Shown here piece after piece: positions 1-6,332 of a stretch of 20,470 nucleotides of DNA. A model generated the notes under the pieces. It was not told the DNA's origin. It was given only the letters and a program-made list of their open reading frames with translations, and did no database searches. Numbering within the stretch: position 1 is the stretch's first letter; every line of letters starts with the position of its first letter. The stretch spans positions 1-20,470 of the IMG/VR virus record IMGVR_UViG_3300032213_001992. The stretch is one strand, 5' to 3'. The stretch is from a virus. Made by a program: the position numbers and the translations under genes.

Positions 1-1439
1 CACAGATTAATCGTGAACAAGCCGGCATCAATGTTGAAACCTCTCCAACGCAGGAACATCTTGAATTCGTCGTCCAATTTCTGCATGATCAGGCCTTGTA
101 GACGCTCGCAATACTGGTTGAAGCGATATTCTTGTATGAGTGCAGTTCCTACTCGACCGTCGTTCATGGCTCGATCTGAGTCGTCGGGGCCGGTGGGCAG
201 GTAACTGCTGGGCACACGCAGGCCGCGGGCCATTTTGTTGTTGAAGTATTTTAAATCGTCAATTTCGCCTAGATTAGCGCCGCCTGGCAGGGTAGTGACA
301 TCGGAACCCTTGCTGTCTGCGCTGACTGGAAAGAAGTAGTCTTCGTTGATTGAAAGCGGATTGTAGCTGGCATCCATCATGTTGGCACCACCGCCTGTGT
401 TGGTGGGTATGCGCCGCTGATGCATCTCATTTTTTACACGTTCCACAAACTGCATGGCCATGTGGCTGGGCATGTTGCCCACGTCAATCTTGAATATCCT
501 ACGTTCTGGAGCACGTTGCACACGGTAGATCAATACCGAATCTTCCAGTAATTCCTTTTGCTTGAATACTTTGAATATATTTTCCAAGATACTTTGTCCA
601 AATGGCCAGAAAAAATCCAGGCCTTCGTTCAGGCTGAGATGCACTACGTGACGTGCATCGATGCAGGTTTCGTTCATGGCCTGTGTGAATCGGCTGTTGC
701 CGGTTCCTCCGCCTGCACCACCATAACCGCCGCCGTTGGGTGCTGTGTAGTTGTTTTGTCCGGCCACACCAGTAGCACGGCTCACATAATAGTCAGACGT
801 GGTCTTTTGTGCCACACTCATGTTCTGGAAATTAGGGTTGATGTCGCGAATAATGTACTGCTCGGGGCGTTTGCCCTCGCTTTCGTTAACAATAACTCGT
901 GCTACCTTGACCATGTCTACCCACATCATTTCAAAGGTTTCTGGGTCACGCACAAATACCTGATCACCATACTTGATGGTGTTGCGGAACAGTTTGAATA
1001 TGCGCTGATCCAGCTTGTTGAGCTTGGTCCACTGTTGCAGTTGTTTTTTGATGATTTCTACTTCGTGGTCAGTGGGTTTGTCCGTGAACTGTATTTCAAA
1101 CGGAGTCTTGTTGTCTTGGTTGACCTGTGTTGAAAATTCAGCTATGATGTCCAAACAGGCATTTACTTCACTATCACAGTCCATGTTTTCATACTGATTG
1201 TAGCGTTCAATACGGTTAGGATGTCCGCTGTAGACTTCAGGCAGGCGTGACGCATAGTTGCGGAAAGCAAAATCGTTGGGCGTGCCTGTGCCATCGGCAT
1301 AACCCACACCGGTTTGTCTGGGATAATTTGGAAGCCCAAATTGATTTTGTCCCGAAATTGGACTGAGTTGGCCGCCGGTGTTGGCTACCCGGAAATACTT
1401 TTTCCAGCCGCGTTTGCGGTTGTTGTCATTGTCTGCCAT
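1..1439 (-). CDS. 20: Portal vertex protein, T4 gp20-like (partial, C-terminus beyond left edge)
   Basis: Forms the dodecameric portal ring at the head vertex through which DNA is packaged and to which the tail joins. The minus-strand frame is open from ATG at 1439 to the window edge, giving 479 visible codons with no stop; T4 gp20 is 524 residues, so only a short C-terminal piece is missing. Recognisable segments include the basic, glycine-containing start (MADNDNNRKRGWKKYF), a DSEVNACLDIIAEFSTQ block near residue 90, a wing/stem region with the RVQRAPERRIFKIDVGNMP motif, and the late block DDSDRAMNDGRVGTALIQEYRF. These are hallmarks of the T4-like portal family as I know it. A glycine-rich loop (GGGYGGAGGGTG) interrupts the middle. 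It begins 17 bases after the stop of the tape-measure-like gene, so the two are probably cotranscribed leftward. Family call is secure; the end lies outside the window. Confidence 0.92.
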   Translation of the reverse strand, partial: MADNDNNRKRGWKKYFRVANTGGQLSPISGQNQFGLPNYPRQTGVGYADGTGTPNDFAFRNYASRLPEVYSGHPNRIERYNQYENMDCDSEVNACLDIIAEFSTQVNQDNKTPFEIQFTDKPTDHEVEIIKKQLQQWTKLNKLDQRIFKLFRNTIKYGDQVFVRDPETFEMMWVDMVKVARVIVNESEGKRPEQYIIRDINPNFQNMSVAQKTTSDYYVSRATGVAGQNNYTAPNGGGYGGAGGGTGNSRFTQAMNETCIDARHVVHLSLNEGLDFFWPFGQSILENIFKVFKQKELLEDSVLIYRVQRAPERRIFKIDVGNMPSHMAMQFVERVKNEMHQRRIPTNTGGGANMMDASYNPLSINEDYFFPVSADSKGSDVTTLPGGANLGEIDDLKYFNNKMARGLRVPSSYLPTGPDDSDRAMNDGRVGTALIQEYRFNQYCERLQGLIMQKLDDEFKMFLRWRGFNIDAGLFTINL

Positions 1440-1456
1440 GGTTGTATATTTAGCGT

Positions 1457-3574
1457 CTAGCCCTGACGCTGTAATATCTTCTTGTTGACCGCAAGAAGAT
1501 CTCTTTGGGTCTGATTAAGTTCGGCCAGTTGTCGTGTAAGTTGACCGGTTTGACTGGCCTGTTGCTGTTGCTCTGTGGTCCTGTCACCTTGTATTTTGGT
1601 GTCAGCGCCGGCTGTGGGTGCTGGCACGTCTTTGACCGGACTGTTGTATCTACCGCTTGGTCCAGCAATGGCAGCCATGAGCTGATTTGGATCCACATTA
1701 GCTTTGTTGGTATTGTAACCATCATACCTACCGCGGCCCGACATGTCCTGTGGCAAGGCGGCCCAGGTTCCTGCCAGATTGCGCATGACTGTGGCCGGGT
1801 CCTTTCGTCCATAGCCGGCCTGTGATATCAATTGCTGTGCCAGTAGGTCTTGCGTTTTTTCATCAAATTTGGTTGTGGTTGGGTCTAGCCCGGCCTTTTT
1901 AGCTTGCTCGGCTAATGTGCTGGCAATCATTTGATACTTGCCCACTGCTGTGCTGGGTCGTCCTGCAGCCCGCATGTTCTTCTGGAATTCTTGAACCTGG
2001 GCTATGGTCATTCCGGTTAAATCGGCACGTCCTCCTCCGACCAGGGCATTGTAATCACCGCCGCTTTCGCCTTGGCCTATTAGATCTAATAGAGTTTGGG
2101 GTGCTCCACCTGCCGATGCCCGAGGCCCCCCGGGCCTTCCGCGATTGACACCCCTAGGAGTTGATACAGTACCGCCCACTCCAAATTTTTGATTGATATA
2201 ACCTGTGATTTTTTCTAGGGCTCCGGCAAACTTGTCCACAGCCGGAATCGCATAAGTGGCCAGACTGAATCCCAAACTCTGTATGTTTTTGCTGGCGCCG
2301 GCTGTGGCCAGCTGTGCGTCGGTAAATTCTGTGGTGGTCTTGCCTGAAGCTTCTGCTTGTCTGCGTTGTGCTTCAGCGACAGCCTGCTCACGAGTCAGGC
2401 CTTCGGCCATGAGCTGATTTTGTAATGCCAGCATAGCTTTGGTATCGTATGCCTGTACCGCTACGCCACCAAACATATCGCCAGCATATTGTATCTGTTT
2501 GCCAAATGTATCAGTACCTCGAGCTAGAGCTTCTTGTGTGCTGGTTATGGCTTCCGTGGCTTTCATGCCTTGTTGAACAGCCTCGGTATTCTGGCGTATA
2601 GCATCATTGGCAAATAGGTTAGCAGCGGCTGCTTCTTTGGTCAGTGGTATACCTGTGACTAGAGCTCTAGCAGCATCACCGGCTGCTCCGCCAAGACCCT
2701 CTACGTACAGTCTCAACTGCTCAGCTTCATTTTTTTGTCCGTTGGCTGTCATTTCGGCCAACTTGGCACGGAATCTGGCATCTACTAGACTCTTCTGTGC
2801 TTCTTTGGCCTGTTGCTCTCGAGTCTGCCCTGTGAGCCTAGCTATTTTGTCTACTTCAACGATGTAGTTTTGAGTTTTTTTGGTTAACTCGTCGGTGGTC
2901 ATGCCCTGCGTGATACCGTACCTGGCACTGTCTGCTAGATATTGTGCTGTGGCATCTCCTACTGCGTCTAGACTGATTCCCAAACGTAAAAATTTTCTAG
3001 CAGTATCTCCAGTGGTCAAACTACCGGCAACCTTGCTGAGTTCTTCCGCACCCAAGGCCGCTGTGCCACCAAGTGCTGCTAGACCCGTGGTGTTGGCTCG
3101 CACTGCCTTGGTAAATGCTGGCAGGCTGTAGTTGCCTAACTGATTGAACTGTCTTAGTAGTCCATCTACTCCGTCGGCTGCACCGGCACTGGCATCACCC
3201 AGAGTCTGATAGTTCTTGGCCATGACATCCAGCTGATCCAACACAAACTTGGCTGCTTCGCCTACACCTTCGGCTAAGGCCTTGGCTGCACCGCCCACCA
3301 ATGGAATGGCACTGGCCAACTTGCCAATGACACCGGTTAAACCTGTTATGGTTCCGCCCAAACTTTTGAAACTGCCTTCGCCGTCGGCCACCTGCTTGGC
3401 CATGCTGCCCACCGCCGAGGTTGCGCCCAAGAGTCTTTTAGTATATCCTTCAAGAGCCTTGTTGACATTTTGGGTGGTCCCACCCAGTTTGGCCAAGGTT
3501 TCCGCGCTGACAGTGCTGCCTTTTCGCAGTTGGTCTAGGGCTTCAGAAACAGCTTGTAGTTCTTTTTCATCCAT
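1457..3574 (-). CDS. Tape-measure-like tail protein with lysozyme/transglycosylase domain
   Basis: A 705-residue virion protein, probably the tail tape measure or a tape-measure-associated peptidoglycan hydrolase. Residues 1-480 are Ala/Gly/Thr/Gln-rich, largely helical, with a hydrophobic Gly/Ala stretch near 70-115 typical of tape measures. Residues about 492-610 form a lysozyme-like domain: the LIGQGESGGDYNAL segment supplies the presumed catalytic glutamate (E503), followed by TGMTIAQVQEF and the STAVGKYQMI motif, the order seen in phage lytic transglycosylases (lambda R/GH104-like). The C-terminus (about 665-705) is Gln-rich and likely coiled coil. It lies back to back with the gp26-like chaperone gene and directly before the portal gene, fitting a tail/head morphogenesis cluster. 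No clear Shine-Dalgarno precedes the ATG at 3574. T4 gp29 itself has no such hydrolase domain; a separate virion lysin is the alternative reading. Confidence 0.72.
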   Translation of the reverse strand: MDEKELQAVSEALDQLRKGSTVSAETLAKLGGTTQNVNKALEGYTKRLLGATSAVGSMAKQVADGEGSFKSLGGTITGLTGVIGKLASAIPLVGGAAKALAEGVGEAAKFVLDQLDVMAKNYQTLGDASAGAADGVDGLLRQFNQLGNYSLPAFTKAVRANTTGLAALGGTAALGAEELSKVAGSLTTGDTARKFLRLGISLDAVGDATAQYLADSARYGITQGMTTDELTKKTQNYIVEVDKIARLTGQTREQQAKEAQKSLVDARFRAKLAEMTANGQKNEAEQLRLYVEGLGGAAGDAARALVTGIPLTKEAAAANLFANDAIRQNTEAVQQGMKATEAITSTQEALARGTDTFGKQIQYAGDMFGGVAVQAYDTKAMLALQNQLMAEGLTREQAVAEAQRRQAEASGKTTTEFTDAQLATAGASKNIQSLGFSLATYAIPAVDKFAGALEKITGYINQKFGVGGTVSTPRGVNRGRPGGPRASAGGAPQTLLDLIGQGESGGDYNALVGGGRADLTGMTIAQVQEFQKNMRAAGRPSTAVGKYQMIASTLAEQAKKAGLDPTTTKFDEKTQDLLAQQLISQAGYGRKDPATVMRNLAGTWAALPQDMSGRGRYDGYNTNKANVDPNQLMAAIAGPSGRYNSPVKDVPAPTAGADTKIQGDRTTEQQQQASQTGQLTRQLAELNQTQRDLLAVNKKILQRQG

Positions 3575-3584
3575 AATCTAGGGC

Positions 3585-3592
3585 TATAAGTA
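3585..3592 (+). promoter_or_regulatory. Late-promoter-like box (TATAAGTA) for the gp26 operon
   Basis: Plus-strand TATAAGTA differs from the T4 late consensus TATAAATA at one position and ends 25 bases before the ATG of the gp26-like gene. Together with the oppositely oriented box at 3602-3609 it would make this 43-base gap a divergent late promoter region. The call rests only on sequence similarity and position. Confidence 0.35.
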
Positions 3593-3601
3593 ATAACATT
3601 A

Positions 3602-3609
3602 TATTTATG
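3602..3609 (-). promoter_or_regulatory. Late-promoter-like box (CATAAATA) for the tape-measure/portal genes
   Basis: On the minus strand these bases read CATAAATA, one base from the T4 late consensus TATAAATA and identical to the NATAAATA form reported for T4-like cyanophages. It ends 27 bases before the ATG at 3574, a normal distance for a gp55-dependent -10 box with a short leader. No -35 element is expected at T4 late promoters. Short A/T-rich matches can occur by chance. Confidence 0.45.
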
Positions 3610-3617
3610 GTGACCAA

Positions 3618-4451
3618 ATGACCAATCCTTTAAGTCAATACTTTCGACAACCTGCCATCTACATACGCTTGCCCAGCGGTGGTAAAAATTATCCCACAGG
3701 CACGCTAGACATGCCAGCAAACGGTGAACTGCCAGTTTATCCCATGACTGCCATAGACGAGATCACCTATCGCACGCCAGACGCCTTGTACAACGGCCAG
3801 GCCACGATCAACGTGATACAAAGCTGTGTCCCCAGTATCAAGGATGCCTGGAGCATACCCAGCATAGATCTAGACACTATCCTGATCGGTATACGCATAG
3901 CCAGTTATGGACATGAAATGGAATTTGGCACCACCTGCCCGGCCTGCCAAGACACCAGCGAACGCACCGTGGATCTGCGCAATCTCCTAGCGACCATGCG
4001 TGCTCCAGATTACATGGCCAGTGTGCAACAGGGCGATTTAGAAATCTATTTCCGTCCACTCAGCTACAAAAATCTAAATGACAACAGTCAACTACAGTAC
4101 GAACAACAAAAATTGTTACAGGTCATACCAGACAGCGAAGTCAGTGACGAAGACAAGATTGCTGCGCTGAATCGTGCATTCCGCCAGCTGACCGATATAA
4201 CCATACGAAGTTTAACCACTAGCATTACCACTATCAAAACACCGCAGGCCTTGGTCACAGAATCTGCATACATAGAAGATTTTTTGAAAAACTGCGATCG
4301 TGATCTGTTTAATCGTATAAGAGATCATGTGCTAAAACTACGCGAGCAGAGCGAATTGCAACCACTCAAAATCAAATGCACAGCCTGCAACCACGAATAC
4401 GAACAGATCATAACCTTGGACATGGCCAGTTTTTTCGCGCCCGCCTCTTAG
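3618..4451 (+). CDS. 26: Baseplate hub/tail assembly chaperone, T4 gp26-like (T4_baseplate family)
   Basis: Predicted assembly factor for the baseplate hub and tail tube. The 277-residue product opens with the characteristic NPLSQYFRQPAIYIRLPSGG block and continues with DMPANGELPVYPMTAIDEI and YRTPDALYNG, which I recognise from gp26-type proteins of T4-like aquatic phages. Two cysteine pairs, CPAC (107-110) and CTAC (254-257), probably form one zinc ribbon bracketing the helical middle. GGTG about 8 bases before the ATG can act as ribosome binding site. The last codons AGT TTT TTC contain a T TTT TTC heptamer directly before the stop at 4449-4451, and the -1 frame is open for a further 76 codons (see findings), so a longer frameshifted product is possible, as for tail assembly chaperones such as lambda G/GT. 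The gene stands beside the tape-measure-like gene, the usual neighbour for such chaperones. Confidence 0.82.
   Translation: MTNPLSQYFRQPAIYIRLPSGGKNYPTGTLDMPANGELPVYPMTAIDEITYRTPDALYNGQATINVIQSCVPSIKDAWSIPSIDLDTILIGIRIASYGHEMEFGTTCPACQDTSERTVDLRNLLATMRAPDYMASVQQGDLEIYFRPLSYKNLNDNSQLQYEQQKLLQVIPDSEVSDEDKIAALNRAFRQLTDITIRSLTTSITTIKTPQALVTESAYIEDFLKNCDRDLFNRIRDHVLKLREQSELQPLKIKCTACNHEYEQIITLDMASFFAPAS
4430..4436 (+). promoter_or_regulatory. Putative -1 programmed frameshift site T TTT TTC
   Basis: The heptamer is in the canonical X XXY YYZ register relative to the gp26 frame (AGT TTT TTC) and lies 12 bases before the gp26 stop codon. A -1 slip re-pairs TTT TTC to TTT TTT and joins gp26 to the downstream open frame, which runs to the stop at 4664-4666. 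This would give a product of about 349 residues instead of 277. No strong downstream stem-loop or upstream Shine-Dalgarno stimulator is obvious to me. Confidence 0.5.
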
Positions 4452-4489
4452 CCTTGGACTCTGACCAGATTTCCAAGATTGTGGATGGC

Positions 4490-4666
4490 ATGGAAAAAGA
4501 AACCAATGACATCCGACAGGAGGCGCTAAAAGTGTCCTGGTACATGCGAGGTGGTGTGACCTATGATCAAGCCTTGCAACTCAGTGTCAGTGAGAGAACT
4601 TTTATCAGCACCTTGATCAAAGAAAATCTTGAGACCACCAAGAAAACCGGATTGCCATTTTTCTGA
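4490..4666 (+). CDS. Small conserved-looking tail assembly ORF; possibly the frameshift extension of gp26
   Basis: A separate product starting at ATG 4490 would be 58 residues (MEKETNDIRQEALKVSWYMR at the start, ending in TTKKTGLPFF). GTG at 4481 or TTG just after the gp26 stop are other starts, but none has a convincing Shine-Dalgarno. The frame is in fact open far upstream, through the T TTT TTC heptamer at 4430-4436, in the -1 frame of gp26, and the residues between the heptamer and 4490 (RARLLALDSDQISKIVDGM) look like ordinary protein. That arrangement fits a frameshift-made C-terminal domain better than an independent gene. The WYMRGGVTYDQALQL segment resembles small proteins next to gp26 in other T4-like phages; I do not have a firm family name. 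Its stop overlaps the next gene's ATG (TGATG). Confidence 0.65.
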   Translation: MEKETNDIRQEALKVSWYMRGGVTYDQALQLSVSERTFISTLIKENLETTKKTGLPFF

Positions 4667-5169
4667 TGCTGGATCTCGAACGAGTCACCTACGACATAGA
4701 ACGCTGGATCGCAAACTTTGTAGAAGTTCCGCATCCTGCTCTGGGTGGCTGGGCACCGTGTCCCTATGCTAGAAAGGCACGCCTGGACAGAGACTTTGAA
4801 GTCAGACTGGGAGTGAATCCTTATTTTGATTTGAAGGTTATAGCACAGACCGGCATAGCCAAAAGCGTCATAATTTTTGTTTATGAATCAACAGCTTACA
4901 GCTATGAGCAATTTCATACTCAAATTGAATCAGCCAACAAGGAATTTTTGGTAGATAAAGATTTGCTGGCATTGGAGGATCATCCCGGCGCACCCGAGAT
5001 AGTCAACGATGTGTCAATGAATCAAGGCACCTATGCCTTGACCTTGGTACAGTCGTTGAGTGATCTCAACGACAAGGCACGACTCATGGCCCGACGAGGT
5101 TTCTACGACACTTGGCCTGAGCCATACTTGCAAGAGTTGTTCCAACACAGGCAGGATCCCAGATCATGA
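4666..5169 (+). CDS. Unknown protein with PCPYA motif
   Basis: I do not recognise a defined function. The 167-residue soluble protein has an N-terminal WIANFVEVPHPALGGWAPCPYARKARL segment (about residues 14-40), in which the Cys-Pro-Tyr-Ala core is reminiscent of the CPFA motif of DUF1415 proteins; the remainder (a strand VIIFVYES, an acidic helix, then EIVNDVSMNQGTYALTLVQSL) could fit the same fold, but this is a guess from memory. No signal peptide or membrane segment. Start ATG overlaps the upstream stop by one base, and its own stop overlaps the next ATG (ATGA), so it is translationally coupled to both neighbours and belongs to a three-gene accessory module inserted after the gp26 cluster. 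Confidence 0.75.
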   Translation: MLDLERVTYDIERWIANFVEVPHPALGGWAPCPYARKARLDRDFEVRLGVNPYFDLKVIAQTGIAKSVIIFVYESTAYSYEQFHTQIESANKEFLVDKDLLALEDHPGAPEIVNDVSMNQGTYALTLVQSLSDLNDKARLMARRGFYDTWPEPYLQELFQHRQDPRS

Positions 5170-5600
5170 CTTATCAATTTGCTAGAATTAATCTTGACCA
5201 AGTTACATATCAAACGTCCGTGGACTGGGAATACCTGCGTGAACCCAATATACCTGTGTTGCAGGACATCTATAGAACCTATTGTATCTACAAACATTTT
5301 TCATCGGTCATGCCTTTGTTTGACAGCCAGTTTACCGATAGCATGACCGATGTAATTGGTTACAGAGAAAACGGCGAGCTAGTGGCTTTTAGCCTAATGA
5401 AACGATTAGACGATCAAAACGTATTAGCCAGTCAGTTTGCGTGGACCTATCATAATCCACGTAGTCGACTGGGCATTGAGAGTTTGAAAACCGAGTGTGC
5501 TATCTACAGAGATCGCGGTTTTGAATACTTGTACTTGGATCAAGCACACTTGTACAAACAAGGCCTTGAGGGCTTTGAAATTTTAGGACCTATACAATAA
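5166..5600 (+). CDS. GNAT-like acyltransferase-type protein, unknown substrate
   Basis: The 144-residue product looks like a compact GNAT fold: GYRENGELVAFSLMKRL (about 66-82) would be the central beta strands, then FAWTYHNPRSRLGIESLKTE supplies the helix that in GNAT enzymes follows the acyl-CoA loop, and GFEYLYLDQAHLYKQGLEGFEIL is the C-terminal strand-helix-strand. The RSRLGIESLK stretch occupies the place of the pyrophosphate-binding loop but lacks the classical Q/RxxGxG/A form. The C-terminal part is also reminiscent of aminoacyl-tRNA-protein transferases. Start overlaps the upstream stop by four bases (ATGA) and the stop overlaps the next ATG (TAATG), so it is expressed with both neighbours. 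Substrate cannot be inferred from sequence. Confidence 0.72.
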   Translation: MTYQFARINLDQVTYQTSVDWEYLREPNIPVLQDIYRTYCIYKHFSSVMPLFDSQFTDSMTDVIGYRENGELVAFSLMKRLDDQNVLASQFAWTYHNPRSRLGIESLKTECAIYRDRGFEYLYLDQAHLYKQGLEGFEILGPIQ

Positions 5601-5935
5601 TGGCAGACTTATACACAATTTGGGCAGACAAAGAAGGCGATATCTCAGACTTAGACTGGGTCAACGGAATGAAGAGTTTCTTTGATCATCTTATCTCCGA
5701 AGGCAAGATGCAAAGCTACAGGATCACTAGATGCAAAATGGGCTTCCGCAGCATAGCAGACATGCCAGAATTCATGATTCTGATGGAGTTCCGCGACATG
5801 GGCCAAATGGATGAAGCATTTCGCAGAGTAGCACCACTTGAAGGCGAACTAGAAACCAAACACAAAAGTTTCAATCAGTTTGTGAGTGGCAACATCCAGC
5901 ACGCACTGTTTCGAGACTTTCCTGATCAGTTCTGA
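5600..5935 (+). CDS. DUF6614-like small protein
   Basis: The 111-residue product starts MADLYTIWADKEGDISDLDW and continues with a helix (GMKSFFDHLISEGKMQSYRI), TRCKMGF, a strand FMILMEFRDMGQMDEAFRRV and an ending FRDFPDQF. This pattern matches my memory of DUF6614, a ferredoxin-like alpha/beta-barrel-type family found mainly in proteobacteria, with no assigned function. No membrane or secretion signals. It is the last gene of the coupled three-gene module (TAATG overlap with the GNAT-like gene) and its stop codon is the first base pairs of a perfect hairpin (5935-5953). The bacterial character of the family suggests capture from a host. Confidence 0.72.
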   Translation: MADLYTIWADKEGDISDLDWVNGMKSFFDHLISEGKMQSYRITRCKMGFRSIADMPEFMILMEFRDMGQMDEAFRRVAPLEGELETKHKSFNQFVSGNIQHALFRDFPDQF

Positions 5936-5953
5936 GATCTCTTAGAGAGATCT
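5935..5953. repeat. Perfect 8-bp hairpin at the end of the rightward module
   Basis: AGATCTCT and AGAGATCT pair perfectly around a TAG loop, directly overlapping the last base of the DUF6614-like stop codon. Neither strand has a T-tract next to the stem, so it is not a standard intrinsic terminator. It could mark the 3' end of the leftward structured-RNA candidate, or protect the 3' end of the rightward message. Confidence 0.5.
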
Positions 5954-6330
5954 ATTGATTCGCTGTCGCTCATCAATTATTGTCTTTCCGTATTATCCAG
6001 ATCTTGTGGTCACAATTCACCGTATGCACGGTGAACAATGATCTGCATTATCCGAGTCGGAGCAGTCACTTCATTCTAATGAGATTGTGTTTGCACACAC
6101 GGAGGCGGTTGACCGGTACCCCCTACTCAAGCTTCACATATCAACGGAACCCTAGTGACCCGAGAAGAACCAAGTCCTATAAGCATGGGTTGTATCTTTT
6201 TCACAGAGCCCAAATCATTTGTTGCCTTAAGTTAGCAATTGCCTTTGACACACAAGCCTATCCGGACCGGGTATCTCACCGTTCCTCCTTGCGGATCGAG
6301 CTACCTCGATCAAACAGAGTCTATTAGTTG
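5936..6330 (-). ncRNA. Candidate structured non-coding RNA, hairpin-rich, about 390 nt
   Basis: No convincing gene occupies this stretch. It is packed with short perfect inverted repeats: 5954-5959 with 5972-5977 (6 bp), 6016-6023 with 6028-6035 (8 bp, 4-base loop) nested inside 5998-6007 with 6035-6045, TCCG/CGGA at 6051-6061, TCAT/ATGA at 6071-6082, GTGT/ACAC at 6087-6098, CGGT/ACCG at 6106-6115, TCC/GGA around 6285-6294, and GATCGAG/CTCGATC at 6294-6311 (7 bp). Read on the minus strand, the 6087-6098 and 6285-6294 hairpins both close with GCAA, a GNRA tetraloop, which argues for leftward transcription directly after the SGNH hydrolase gene (stop 6333). Long-range pairing such as CAACCC with GGGTT is also possible. 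I checked against remembered features of tmRNA, RNase P RNA, rRNA and group I introns and saw none of them; large phage RNAs (GOLLD, ROOL) remain to be compared. Confidence 0.5.
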
Positions 6331-6332
6331 CC

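Noticed and set aside
558-1133. A 191-codon plus-strand open frame
   Set aside because: It lies wholly opposite the portal gene, whose conserved motifs are clear on the minus strand; the translation is hydrophobic and Cys/Val-rich as expected from an antisense frame.
5935-5953. Intrinsic terminator after the DUF6614-like gene
   Set aside because: The stem is perfect but there is no T-tract on either side, so I list it only as a hairpin.
5980-6327. A 115-codon plus-strand open frame beginning at TTG inside the hairpin-rich block
   Set aside because: TTG start without a ribosome binding site, composition unlike a folded protein (many Arg/Ser/Cys/His, no domain), and it runs through the paired arms of several hairpins; better explained as a chance frame over a structured RNA.
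5936-6330. tmRNA, RNase P RNA, rRNA fragment or group I intron in the hairpin-rich block
   Set aside because: No acceptor-stem or T-arm sequence, no GAGGAAAGTCC-type RNase P motif, no rRNA universals, and the flanking genes are complete, so there are no exons to splice.
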